NCBI GenBank assembly: GCA_043808235.1
Contig: JAZDFC010000035.1
Span: 32,402-96,401 of the forward strand
DNA length: 64,000 nt
Source of the DNA: JAZDFC01 sp043808235
GTDB lineage: Bacteria; Bacteroidota; Ignavibacteria; Ignavibacteriales; Melioribacteraceae
Direction of reading: 5' to 3'
This document shows, piece after piece, positions 1 through 8,420 of this stretch. Under the pieces are notes generated by a model. It ran no database searches. It saw only the letters and a list, made by a program, of their open reading frames with translations, and was not told where the DNA came from. The first letter of the stretch is position 1, and each line of letters begins with the position of its first letter. The position numbers and the translations under genes were made by a program.

Positions 1-368
1 ATGGCAATTTCTCGTTTATGACCTTCAATTTTTTTATCAAGCAGTTCGTACCAGAGTTTTATTACCCTGTCAAGATTCTTTTTATATTCGGCATGATCGG
101 GAGCCAATTTAATCGCCCTTCTAAAATCGAGAACGGCATAACTATACTGTTGACGTTTTTCATGGCATAAAGCACGCAAATTATATCCCTCAGGATATCT
201 TGCATTGGCTGATACGAATTTGTTAAGAAGGTCAATTGCCTCTCCGTATTTACCGGATTGCATATGCTGCTGAGCCTGCCTTCGTAATCCCTCTTCCTTG
301 ATTTGTCCGATGATTGAAAGATTCATCAACAGAACAAAAGACAGTACAAATAATGATGTCCGTTTCAT
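1..368 (-). CDS. TPR-repeat secreted protein, partial
   Basis: The frame opens at an ATG at 368 and runs off the left edge, so only about 122 N-terminal residues are visible. Residues 1-21 form a signal peptide (MKRTS, then a hydrophobic stretch ending in IIGQ). Two tetratricopeptide-like units follow, recognisable from QAQQHMQSGKYGEAIDLLNK and YAVLDFRRAIKLAPDHAEY; such units mediate protein-protein contacts. The start lies two bases after the stop of the KaiC-like gene, with no clear Shine-Dalgarno site, so translation is probably coupled to that gene. Function beyond a periplasmic or outer-membrane scaffold cannot be assigned. Confidence 0.8.
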   Translation of the reverse strand, partial: MKRTSLFVLSFVLLMNLSIIGQIKEEGLRRQAQQHMQSGKYGEAIDLLNKFVSANARYPEGYNLRALCHEKRQQYSYAVLDFRRAIKLAPDHAEYKKNLDRVIKLWYELLDKKIEGHKREIA

Positions 369-370
369 TT

Positions 371-1612
371 TTATAACGCGAATTTAGTTATCGGAACATA
401 AATTTGATTTGATTCATTTTCAGCCGAGAGAACATATTCCATCATGTTATCGGCATTATCAATCCGTTCGTCAATTTCGATATTTAGAACGGATATATTT
501 TCAAGCGCAGCATTCATAAATTCTGGATCCGCGCCCGGTAGGTTTCTCTTTAAACCTGACATTAGTTTATTTGCGCTTGATTGATCGCTTCTTACAAGTA
601 AAACAAGAACTTTATCATCCACAACACAAATTTTATCTTTCTTGTCCACTGATAGCTTTACAGCATTCTGAAGTTGTGTTAAAGTCAGCAAACCTTTCAT
701 TATTGCGGCTTCTTCAAGTTTTATTGCAACTAAATTGAATGTTTGACCGGTACTTTTGAACAAACCAATCTGATTATTTAGGATTAATAAAAAATCGCCA
801 TAATTATAAATATTGGAATAGGAATAGGCTTCCGTGGAAACTTCAACATTCCCGGCAGGTCGAATTTCCTGTTTATTAAAAACCCCTGTTTTTCTTGATG
901 GTGCGTATTCAACCGTAACGCCTTTATTCGGTTCAATAATATAAGTTGCGGTAAATTGACCTTCAGTATGGCCTACATTTGGCGAAATAACTACAGTTCC
1001 GCCATGATATTTACCTGCTATTTTTTCATCTTGTTTCTGGAGACTGATCGATCCCGTGATGTACTGTGTTATCGTATCGATTATTCCTTTGGCGCGCTGA
1101 GTAGCGGGCTCGCCAACTATAAATAAACTCGTAATATCTTTATCTTCAATAGTTTCAAGCATTTTTAGAAATGTACTTCGCAGTAAATCAAGTTTATTAA
1201 ATCCGATGTACGGTGTCAATTCATCAAAAATTATTCTTGATGGATTGTACTGATTAACAACCATAACAATATCATTCAAATATTCGACTAAATGTTCATC
1301 GGGATTTTGTGTTTCGTAAACGTCGTTTGGAGGGGCAACCCGCACAACAATAATTAAATTCTGATTCATAAAAGCCTGGATATCAAAATTTAGCGAAGCT
1401 GCTTGAATCATTAAATCTTTAGGACGCATATTTGTAAAATACAAACACACTTCCTGTCTTTTTGCGGATTCCAATGCATATTGCAATCCAAGTAAAGTTC
1501 TTCCGGATTTTCTGGGGCCCACTACCATATAGCTACCGCCACGGTAAACACCGCCCCAATTCCTATCAACAAAAGAAAAGCCGGATGAGATTAATCGTAT
1601 ATTTGAAATCAT
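371..1612 (-). CDS. KaiC/RecA-superfamily ATPase with altered Walker A
   Basis: The preferred start is the Met at 1612 (MISNIRLISSGFSFVD), because the 18 codons upstream do not look like this family; the product is 413 residues. The N-terminal half resembles single KaiC/RadA-type RecA folds: a GGVYRGGSYMVVGP lead-in, a P-loop at residues 32-39 reading GPRKSGRT, and a Walker B IIFDE. The usual P-loop lysine (GKT/S) is replaced by arginine, which may weaken or change nucleotide hydrolysis. The C-terminal half is not recognised. It is the first visible gene of a two-gene unit with the TPR protein. KaiC-like proteins of this type often serve in signalling or gas-vesicle-like regulation, but no partner here supports a specific role. 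Confidence 0.65.
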   Translation of the reverse strand: MISNIRLISSGFSFVDRNWGGVYRGGSYMVVGPRKSGRTLLGLQYALESAKRQEVCLYFTNMRPKDLMIQAASLNFDIQAFMNQNLIIVVRVAPPNDVYETQNPDEHLVEYLNDIVMVVNQYNPSRIIFDELTPYIGFNKLDLLRSTFLKMLETIEDKDITSLFIVGEPATQRAKGIIDTITQYITGSISLQKQDEKIAGKYHGGTVVISPNVGHTEGQFTATYIIEPNKGVTVEYAPSRKTGVFNKQEIRPAGNVEVSTEAYSYSNIYNYGDFLLILNNQIGLFKSTGQTFNLVAIKLEEAAIMKGLLTLTQLQNAVKLSVDKKDKICVVDDKVLVLLVRSDQSSANKLMSGLKRNLPGADPEFMNAALENISVLNIEIDERIDNADNMMEYVLSAENESNQIYVPITKFAL

Positions 1613-1773
1613 TTGGATACCTCGAAATATTAACTTCTTTATTAAAAACAAATTACATGCCGCCAATTACACCATATTCATAAGAAAAATGGCATTTTTG
1701 AAAGCATTTCAATCCTATTTTGAGAATATCAGTACTACTGCCTCAAAATATTACATTCTCAAAAATATACAGC

Positions 1774-3429
1774 CTATTTTGCAAGATTACCAAAGACAAA
1801 TACAGCAGTGGCGTTTAGGACAATTGAGGGTTCATTGCTTAGATAATCGTTTTTATCATCCCGATAGACGGCATCCTCGGTTTGAAAGTCAATAAATTTA
1901 TCAGCTCTGTCAAACTGGATTTTATAGTCATTGTAAGCTTTCTTTGAAATTGGTCCGGCTGATACAGCACCCGGAAGATTGTTTTGATTAAAATAACCAA
2001 CCTGATGATGAAAATTTTTCGTGTAATTATTACCTACTTTGGAAATAAAACATACTCCCCATTGATTTCTACCCAGGACAAAATCTCTTTGAAAAGTCTC
2101 CAGTTCTTTAAAAGACTCGTCTTTAGTTAATTTTTTCCAGAGAATGTTTTGCAATGCTATGCCTAAAAAAGTGTTATTCGTACCCCATGTATAAGAAGCG
2201 CCGCCGCCAAATAAATTTTTATCTTTTGTCTGATTGAAGGCTTCGAGACTATTCTTAATGTAATCAGCATATTTCAAATCGTATCTGGCAAGGCGATAGT
2301 GCGAAAAGGCATTGATGTCACCCCAACTCCACCAATAATCGGGTCCCGCGTCATCTGCATAACGTTTAGCATCATTAAGGTAATTTACTTTTCCCGTAGT
2401 GTTGAAAAGCTCTATTGCTCCTAGAGCTAATTTCCCCTGGAATTTATTATCAATGTATTTTCCTGTTCCACTTGAGTCAATATCCGGGACCTCATCTTTA
2501 TGAGAATAAAGTATAACGGCAGCATTTAAACATTTATTTGCAAACTCATCATAGTGAATTGTATTTTTCCAAATCCTTGCGGCAAGAGCCATAGTAGCTG
2601 AATAAATCCCAATCAAATTTTTACCAATCCCAACATAACCCGGACGATCAAATCCCAAAGGATCATTTTCAGGCAATCGCCACCCTACATCCTGATCACG
2701 GCTGTCCTGTACCTGCGTAATCAACTTCTTTTCATCAATGTAAGAGCGCAGCATCCAATCGAGACCAATCTTTGCTTCTTCAAGAATATCGGGAACATTG
2801 TTTTGATTATTATCAAAAGAAAATTTTTCATTATTAAAATCGAAAGCGAAAAGTAATGTATATGTTGCTACTGCCGTGGTATTTAAAAATTTCACATAAT
2901 CACCTGCATCGTGCCAACCGCCCGTTACATCCACCTGCTGATTTATTGCAACTCCATCTTCAATAAGGGAAGTGGCGTCAGCTTTATGACAAACGTTATG
3001 AAGAAGTGGTTCTGTGTAACCGCATCTTTGCACTTTGAAAAAAGACATTAGCGACTCTATCAATCCATTATAAACTTGATTGCTTATTTCGAAAGAGTAA
3101 GAATTTTTACTTTCGATAGATATATAGTACTTCCCGACAATTTTAAAATCACTAAAATCGATGCGATACGAATAAGGGAATTTTCCAAATTGACCGAGGT
3201 TAGAACCAACTACATTTTCATAAACAAAAGCGTTCCCGTTCGAATTTACCAATGAATATTTTCTGCCTTCCAATTCATTGGCTGACAGAATAACTGCAGA
3301 TTTAATATCACCCGGTAAAAATCCAAGTTGATTAACTCGAATAAATATTTCAGTTTTTGCGGCTAATTCGCAAGAAACCATTAAAAGGGACAATAGCATA
3401 GTTGCATAAATATTCTTTGTGAACTTCAT
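1774..3429 (-). CDS. Glycoside hydrolase family 9 (endoglucanase/cellulase)
   Basis: Predicted exported GH9 enzyme cleaving beta-1,4-glucans. The start at 3429 (MKFTKNIYATMLL) is chosen because a hydrophobic export signal follows at once; it ends in MVSC-E, a weak lipobox, so it may be a lipoprotein. Residues 25-115 form the N-terminal Ig-like CelD_N domain (begins IFIRVNQLGFLP). The (alpha/alpha)6 catalytic domain begins near 120. GGWHDAGDYVKF at 170-181 carries the paired aspartates that activate water. The FVLGRNQWG block with a downstream HHQVG is the His signature, and NEPSIVLNA near the C-terminus supplies the acid Glu. No carbohydrate-binding module or T9SS tail is present. The 551-residue length fits the family. 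Confidence 0.93.
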   Translation of the reverse strand: MKFTKNIYATMLLSLLMVSCELAAKTEIFIRVNQLGFLPGDIKSAVILSANELEGRKYSLVNSNGNAFVYENVVGSNLGQFGKFPYSYRIDFSDFKIVGKYYISIESKNSYSFEISNQVYNGLIESLMSFFKVQRCGYTEPLLHNVCHKADATSLIEDGVAINQQVDVTGGWHDAGDYVKFLNTTAVATYTLLFAFDFNNEKFSFDNNQNNVPDILEEAKIGLDWMLRSYIDEKKLITQVQDSRDQDVGWRLPENDPLGFDRPGYVGIGKNLIGIYSATMALAARIWKNTIHYDEFANKCLNAAVILYSHKDEVPDIDSSGTGKYIDNKFQGKLALGAIELFNTTGKVNYLNDAKRYADDAGPDYWWSWGDINAFSHYRLARYDLKYADYIKNSLEAFNQTKDKNLFGGGASYTWGTNNTFLGIALQNILWKKLTKDESFKELETFQRDFVLGRNQWGVCFISKVGNNYTKNFHHQVGYFNQNNLPGAVSAGPISKKAYNDYKIQFDRADKFIDFQTEDAVYRDDKNDYLSNEPSIVLNATAVFVFGNLAK

Positions 3430-3556
3430 TTCGACATCAAAATTAAGTGATAAATATTTTAGAAAATCAGTAAAAATAAATAGGCTGTTAACTATCACAG
3501 AACAACTTTTCTTGAGACATGATATAATTTACAATAAAATCCGCTGTACAAAAATG

Positions 3557-4189
3557 CTAAACTTCATCGTCTTTATCGGGATACGTAGTACCAAAAATGT
3601 AATCCCATGCCGGTTGACTAACACCAAATCCTAAAGTATCATGTTTATAATGATGAATCATGTGATGATCTTTTATCGCCTTCCAAAATTTACTCTTTAT
3701 ATTAAAATGATGCACAGCGTAGTGAGTAATATCATAAAACAAATACCCGAGAATGAATCCCGCAAAAAAAGGCGCGACTAAAACATTTCCAATTATGTAG
3801 TGAAAAATAATATAAAAAAGTACAGCGATCGGGAGACTCACTGAAGGCGGCATTACGAGCCGCAGTGGATCTTTCGGATAATCATGATGGACTCCGTGAA
3901 AAATGAAATGCAGTTTTTTTCCAAATTCACTTGATGGCACATAATGAAAAACAAACCTATGTAGCGAGTATTCAACAAATGTCCAAATTATTAAACCCAC
4001 GATAAACAGGAATATCATGCTTTTAATAGGAATGTTAAGCTGAAACCATGTCCTGTATAGGAAAAAAATAATAACCGGGATATAGACAAATAACGGAACA
4101 GTCCAGTGTATTTTGGAAAGTGATTCCAAAAAATCGCTTTCAAACATGCGAACTGTCTCAGGTTTATTCGAAATATATTTTTTTGTCAT
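3557..4189 (-). CDS. Fatty acid hydroxylase / sterol desaturase family membrane protein
   Basis: A 210-residue integral membrane di-iron enzyme. Four histidine clusters are in the family order and spacing: HRFVFH at 77-82, HGVHH at 98-102, HYAVHH at 156-161 and HHMIHH at 175-180. These ligate the two irons. Hydrophobic helices lie at about 32-47, 56-74 and 118-152. The layout is closest to fatty acid 2-hydroxylases, which hydroxylate the alpha carbon of acyl chains and in Bacteroidota would act on sphingolipid or other acyl lipids; the substrate is inferred. It lies downstream of the epimerase and upstream of the GH9 gene on the same strand. Confidence 0.85.
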   Translation of the reverse strand: MTKKYISNKPETVRMFESDFLESLSKIHWTVPLFVYIPVIIFFLYRTWFQLNIPIKSMIFLFIVGLIIWTFVEYSLHRFVFHYVPSSEFGKKLHFIFHGVHHDYPKDPLRLVMPPSVSLPIAVLFYIIFHYIIGNVLVAPFFAGFILGYLFYDITHYAVHHFNIKSKFWKAIKDHHMIHHYKHDTLGFGVSQPAWDYIFGTTYPDKDDEV

Positions 4190-4289
4190 GGATCCTTTCT
4201 TCCCAAGTCTCTATTGAAGAATATCGGGCTCAATATAATTATTTTCAAAAAAAATCTTGTCGGATGAAATCTTTACTATTTTCTCAAAA

Positions 4290-5327
4290 TCAATCAAAAT
4301 TCAGCAGTTCCGAGTTATTTTCTTCAACCCCAATTCCGGGTTTATAGTTCAATTTTATCTCGCCATTATTTGCTTTAATACCGATGAAAGGATCATTTTT
4401 AATTAACAAATTTCCATCGAGATCGATATAGTCAGCAAATTGGGTTAGCTGCGCGGCTGCTGAAATCCCGCAGGAGGTTTCAGTCATACATCCAATCATA
4501 ATTTTAAGTCCAAGGGATTTAGCTTTATTGCACATTCGTAATCCTTCAAGCAGACCAGTGGATTTCATCAGTTTAATATTAATCCCCGAGTAAATCCCCT
4601 GCACTTTTTCTAAATCTGAGAGCCGTTTTACAGCTTCATCTGCAATAATTGGAATCCGGCTGCGTTCGGAAAGATAAGCTGTTTCCTCCATCATATTTAT
4701 CGGCATTGGTTGTTCAATTAGAACAACTCCCCTCTTCGCAAGCCAGTCGATCATTTCGCATGCAAATATTTTGTCTTTCCAACCCCGGTTAACATCTACA
4801 TAAATTGGTTTGTCGGTTACAGCTCTAATCGAATTAATAATTTCCTTATCGTAGTGGGAGCCTAATTTTATTTTTAAAATTTTGAACGATTCATAATTTT
4901 TTACCTTTTCTTGGATATTTTTTAGGTCATCAATCCCAAATGTAATTGATGTGAATAGATTTTTCGGCTGAGCTAATCCCATCATTTCATAGACTGGTTT
5001 ATTTTGAATTTTTCCAGCAAGATCATGAAGGGCAATATCTATTGAGGTTTTTGCAGCGTTGTTGTTTGAATCAACGCTATCAACATATTCCATTATCGAG
5101 CTTATGTCGCAGGGATTGTTAAATTGAGAGAAATCGAGTTTGGATAAAAAGGCTACGACTGATTCATGACTCTCTCCCAAATATGGCGGCAGCGAGGCTT
5201 CGCCGTATCCGGTAATCCCTTCGAAAGTTATTTTTGTAAGAACGGCTGGAGTTGACTGCCTTGAAAAATTAGAAATTGTAAAAGTATCTTTTAATTCCAA
5301 AGTGATCGGACGGAATTTTAGCAACAT
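4290..5327 (-). CDS. Dipeptide (L-Ala-D/L-Glu type) epimerase, enolase superfamily
   Basis: Muconate-lactonizing subgroup of the enolase superfamily. The start at 5327 (MLLKFRPITLELKDTFTIS) matches the family N-terminus; the frame stays open 24 codons further but that extension looks non-native. Product 345 residues. Capping domain about 1-115, then the TIM barrel. Catalytic bases are the KIK motif at 152-154 and K252 in GINIKLMK. Metal ligands are D178 (IYVDVNRGW), E205 (LIEQPMP) and D230 (IIADEAV). The CMTETSCGISAAA loop near 285 resembles L-Ala-D/L-Glu epimerases that recycle murein peptides. Exact dipeptide specificity cannot be read from sequence. Confidence 0.85.
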   Translation of the reverse strand: MLLKFRPITLELKDTFTISNFSRQSTPAVLTKITFEGITGYGEASLPPYLGESHESVVAFLSKLDFSQFNNPCDISSIMEYVDSVDSNNNAAKTSIDIALHDLAGKIQNKPVYEMMGLAQPKNLFTSITFGIDDLKNIQEKVKNYESFKILKIKLGSHYDKEIINSIRAVTDKPIYVDVNRGWKDKIFACEMIDWLAKRGVVLIEQPMPINMMEETAYLSERSRIPIIADEAVKRLSDLEKVQGIYSGINIKLMKSTGLLEGLRMCNKAKSLGLKIMIGCMTETSCGISAAAQLTQFADYIDLDGNLLIKNDPFIGIKANNGEIKLNYKPGIGVEENNSELLNFD

Positions 5328-5522
5328 ACAAATCTCATCTTCATAAGAAACTGTTTTTGCAAATTTGTATTTTATATTCGCAAATAGCAATGAAAGCAAT
5401 AGGCTGGAATAAGCAATTTAGTTCACCCCGAATTTTTAAAAATTTTATTGTTCTTTTGAATTTAACTCCTAAGTAATATCTTAGAATATCTTAATAAAAT
5501 TTTTCAAAGGGGAAAAACCGCT

Positions 5523-8162
5523 ATGCTGATAACTAAAATGCCGGATTTAATGGAAATCAAAAACGGATATATAAAATCGGAGAGTATATTTCGTAATGCA
5601 CAGCACTTAATCGATAACGATATGGTTACTTTAGTCTCTCAAAATGAAGACCAATTCAATTTTAAAGTTGAAGACAGATTTGATGATTTCACGGTAGAAT
5701 TGACGATAGATGAATCCGGTATAAATCATAACTGCAGTTGCGAATCTTACCTGGGCTGCTGTGTTCATGCAGCGGCAAGCCTCATTATGATTTATTTGAA
5801 GCATCAACAAAAGTCCGTGGGTACGGAAACTGCTGGCGAACCTTACAGCCGGAAGGATATGATCAAAAGAGTATTAATTGAGAGAAAAGAGAAAGCCGCA
5901 AAAGAAGAATTTAATATTACCTTCGGAGAAAATATTTTTGGAATACACAAAGTTAAATCGGCGTCGGGCAGGATTTACTAAATAACAATAAGAGATTTTA
6001 AAACCGATAACGGATATTGTTCGTGCCCGGATTTCAGAACGAACAAACTTGGTACATGTAAACATCTTATCTTTGTTTCGGAACAAATTAGAAAGGAATA
6101 TCCGGTCGAGGAAATAATAAAAAAACAGAAATATCCATTCGTTGAGATATTTTGCGATCCTCATTATGATTACAACATCACATATTATAATAATCGTAAT
6201 TTGCCCACCCGTGTTGAATCTCTTATAAAAAAATATTTTTCCTTTGGCGAGTATGTTCTTCCCGAACAATACAATGAATTTTATAAATTTATTGACGAAG
6301 CTGAGACACATAAATCCTTTTTAATACGACCGGAAGTTATCGAGAAGATTGATGGGCATATTGAAAGTTTTTCTCTTCAACAATTAAGTAAAGAGTTCAA
6401 ACCGGATTACTCTGTTGTAAAAGCAAAATTATTCGATTATCAAAAAGAAAGCATTTTATTTGCTCTATTCAAAGCAGGCAGTATAATTGCCGACGAGATG
6501 GGACTTGGTAAAACTTTACAGGCAATTACGATCGCAATTCTTAAAAAAGAATTATTTAATTTCAAACGCACTCTTGTAATTTGCCCGGCTTCGCTAAAAT
6601 ATCAGTGGAAAAAAGAAATCGAAAAGTTTTCTGATGAGAAAGCTCTTATTATCGAGGGGACCCGTGAATCGCGGCATTCGATTTATAAAAATTCCGAAAC
6701 ATATTTTATAATTGCCAACTACGAAGCGGTAATGCGGGATGTAACTCTAATCCAAAATTATCCGCCGGATATGATAATTTTAGACGAAGCGCAGAAAATT
6801 AAAAACTATGAAACAAAAACATCGCACGCAGTTAAATCAATTCCCCGTAAACATGCACTTGTAATAACAGGCACTCCGCTTGAAAATAATTTGCTCGATT
6901 TATATTCGATAATGAATTTTATTAAACCAGAAATTCTAGCGCCGCAATGGGAATTCTCGATGAATCATTGTTATTTCGATAAATCAAAAAAGAATAGAAT
7001 CACCGGCTACTTCGATTTGCAGAAATTAAAAAAGAAATTGGAAGACTATATTATCCGGAGAGAAAAAGCTGATGTTTTAAAGGAACTCCCTGCTGTGCAG
7101 GAGGTTCATGTGCCGATAGTTTTAAGCGATGCACAAAAGGAAATTCACGCCGGACTTGCCCAATCGCTTTACCCTATCCTGCATAAAAAACATAAAACAA
7201 TATATGACATGCAGCGTATTCAAAGAATTTTAACAAGCATGAGAATGGTTTGCGATTCAACTTTTCTTATTGATAAAACCACGAACCAATCTCCGAAACT
7301 CGAGGAACTTGAATCGATACTTTTCGAAAAGCTTGATATAATCAATCGCAAGAAAAAAGTAATAATCTTTTCCGAATGGAAAACGATGCTCGATCTAATT
7401 AGTAAAATGCTTGGGCTGCATAATGTAATTCACGTTACTTTATCCGGCGATGTACCGGTAAACAAACGCGGCGCATTGATTGAAGAATTCGAAAAAAATA
7501 GAGATTGTTTAATATTTCTTTCAACGGAAGCAGGCGGAACTGGACTTAATCTTCAATTTGCAGATACTGTAATTAATTTTGATCTGCCGTGGAATCCGGC
7601 AAAAAAGAATCAGCGCATTGGAAGGATCAATCGTCTCGGTCAGGAAAGTACGAAGTTAACTGCAATAAACTTAGTGGCAATTGACAGCATCGAACAAAAC
7701 ATAGCAAACGGAATAGTATTGAAAGAAGAACTGTTTAATGCTGTATTGAACGAAGGCAATCTTACAGATGAAGTGGATTTTTCAGCAAAGGGACGAACAA
7801 CATTAATTGAACAGGTTGAGAAATTATTGAAACAGCCTGAATCGATTGGCAAGGATGAAGATAATGAGGGTATTGAAATTTCGGATAATATCTCGGCATT
7901 GGAAATTGAAGAAACCGAAAATATTGATGGTATTATAACGGAAGATAATGAAAAACTTTTGGCAATTTCAGATAAGAAACCGGAAACTAAAATTGCATCG
8001 GCGCCGGAAGAAATTGAAGCGACGCTGAATCAGGGCATGCAATTTTTAAATGGAATATTTAAGATGGCAACCGGTAAAGAATTCATTACCGGTAGTGGAG
8101 CAATTAACGTAAACAAAGAGACCGGCGAGGTTGTATTCAAATTCAAACTTCCCGGTTTTTAA
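5523..8162 (+). pseudogene. SWIM-domain SNF2 helicase interrupted by an in-frame TAA
   Basis: One continuous reading frame of 880 codons, broken only by TAA at 5979-5981 (codon 153). Before the stop is a complete SWIM zinc finger (C71, C73, C80, H82). After it, in the same frame, comes a second one (C166, C168, C179, H181). The SNF2 ATPase follows: DEMGLGKT (P-loop), ILDEAQ (Walker B box), TGTPLENN, then the helicase C-terminal lobe with AGGTGLNLQ and QRIGRINRLGQ. The acidic tail ends in VFKFKLPGF. No Met start with a ribosome site lies close after the stop; a TTG at 6201 would leave out the second SWIM finger. Because coding character is intact on both sides, I read this as one gene with a recent nonsense change or a consensus error. 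An intact copy would be a DNA-dependent ATPase remodelling protein-DNA complexes. Confidence 0.85.
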
Positions 8163-8181
8163 TTTTATGGAATCCCTAAAA

Positions 8182-8210
8182 AAAAGGGCTGCCATTCCGA
8201 CAGCCCTTTT
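8182..8210. terminator. Bidirectional intrinsic terminator
   Basis: A perfect 10-bp stem (AAAAGGGCTG with CAGCCCTTTT) around a 9-base loop, with A-rich and T-rich flanks. It serves the SNF2 gene on the plus strand, and the small peptide and surface-protein gene converging on the minus strand. Confidence 0.85.
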
Positions 8211-8235
8211 ATTTATTTTATATCTACTTGAATCG

Positions 8236-8325
8236 CTAGAAGTAAACTGCCTGGCACGCAATCAGCGCCAGAGCGACGGCTATAACTACTCCCGTTAAGA
8301 GGAGTGACGCAGATATGGTTCTCAT
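8236..8325 (-). CDS. 29-residue single-span membrane peptide
   Basis: A short frame on the minus strand beginning MRTISASLLLTGVVIAVALA and ending QAVYF before a TAG. An AAGGAGT ribosome site sits 5 bases before the ATG, unusually strong for this window. Almost the whole peptide is one hydrophobic helix of about 18 residues, with a lone Arg at the N-terminus and a Cys in a LIAC context that could act as a lipobox. It lies 95 bases downstream of the large T9SS gene and just before the shared terminator, so it may be expressed from the same transcript. No family recognised. The ribosome site, start codon and helix make it more than a chance frame, but size alone keeps confidence moderate. Confidence 0.55.
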   Translation of the reverse strand: MRTISASLLLTGVVIAVALALIACQAVYF

Positions 8326-8420
8326 TTTATACTCCTTGATTTTCATATTCATAATTTTCATTAACTAAAACAACTTACATAAAGACACGGCTGGTGTAAT
8401 TACATAGCTGTATCCTTTAC

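Noticed and set aside
1462..1895. Two short plus-strand frames near the KaiC-like gene
   Set aside because: One lies opposite the ATPase gene and the other covers the intergenic gap and the GH9 end without a ribosome site or family pattern.
5874..6311. 145-residue minus-strand frame over the SWIM-SNF2 junction
   Set aside because: Its sequence is explained by the SWIM finger and helicase codons on the plus strand; low-complexity Phe/Ile-rich product.
6201..8162. SNF2 helicase as a separate gene starting at TTG 6201
   Set aside because: The frame is continuous with 5523-5978 and a complete second SWIM finger lies upstream of the TTG with no ribosome site, so one interrupted gene fits better.
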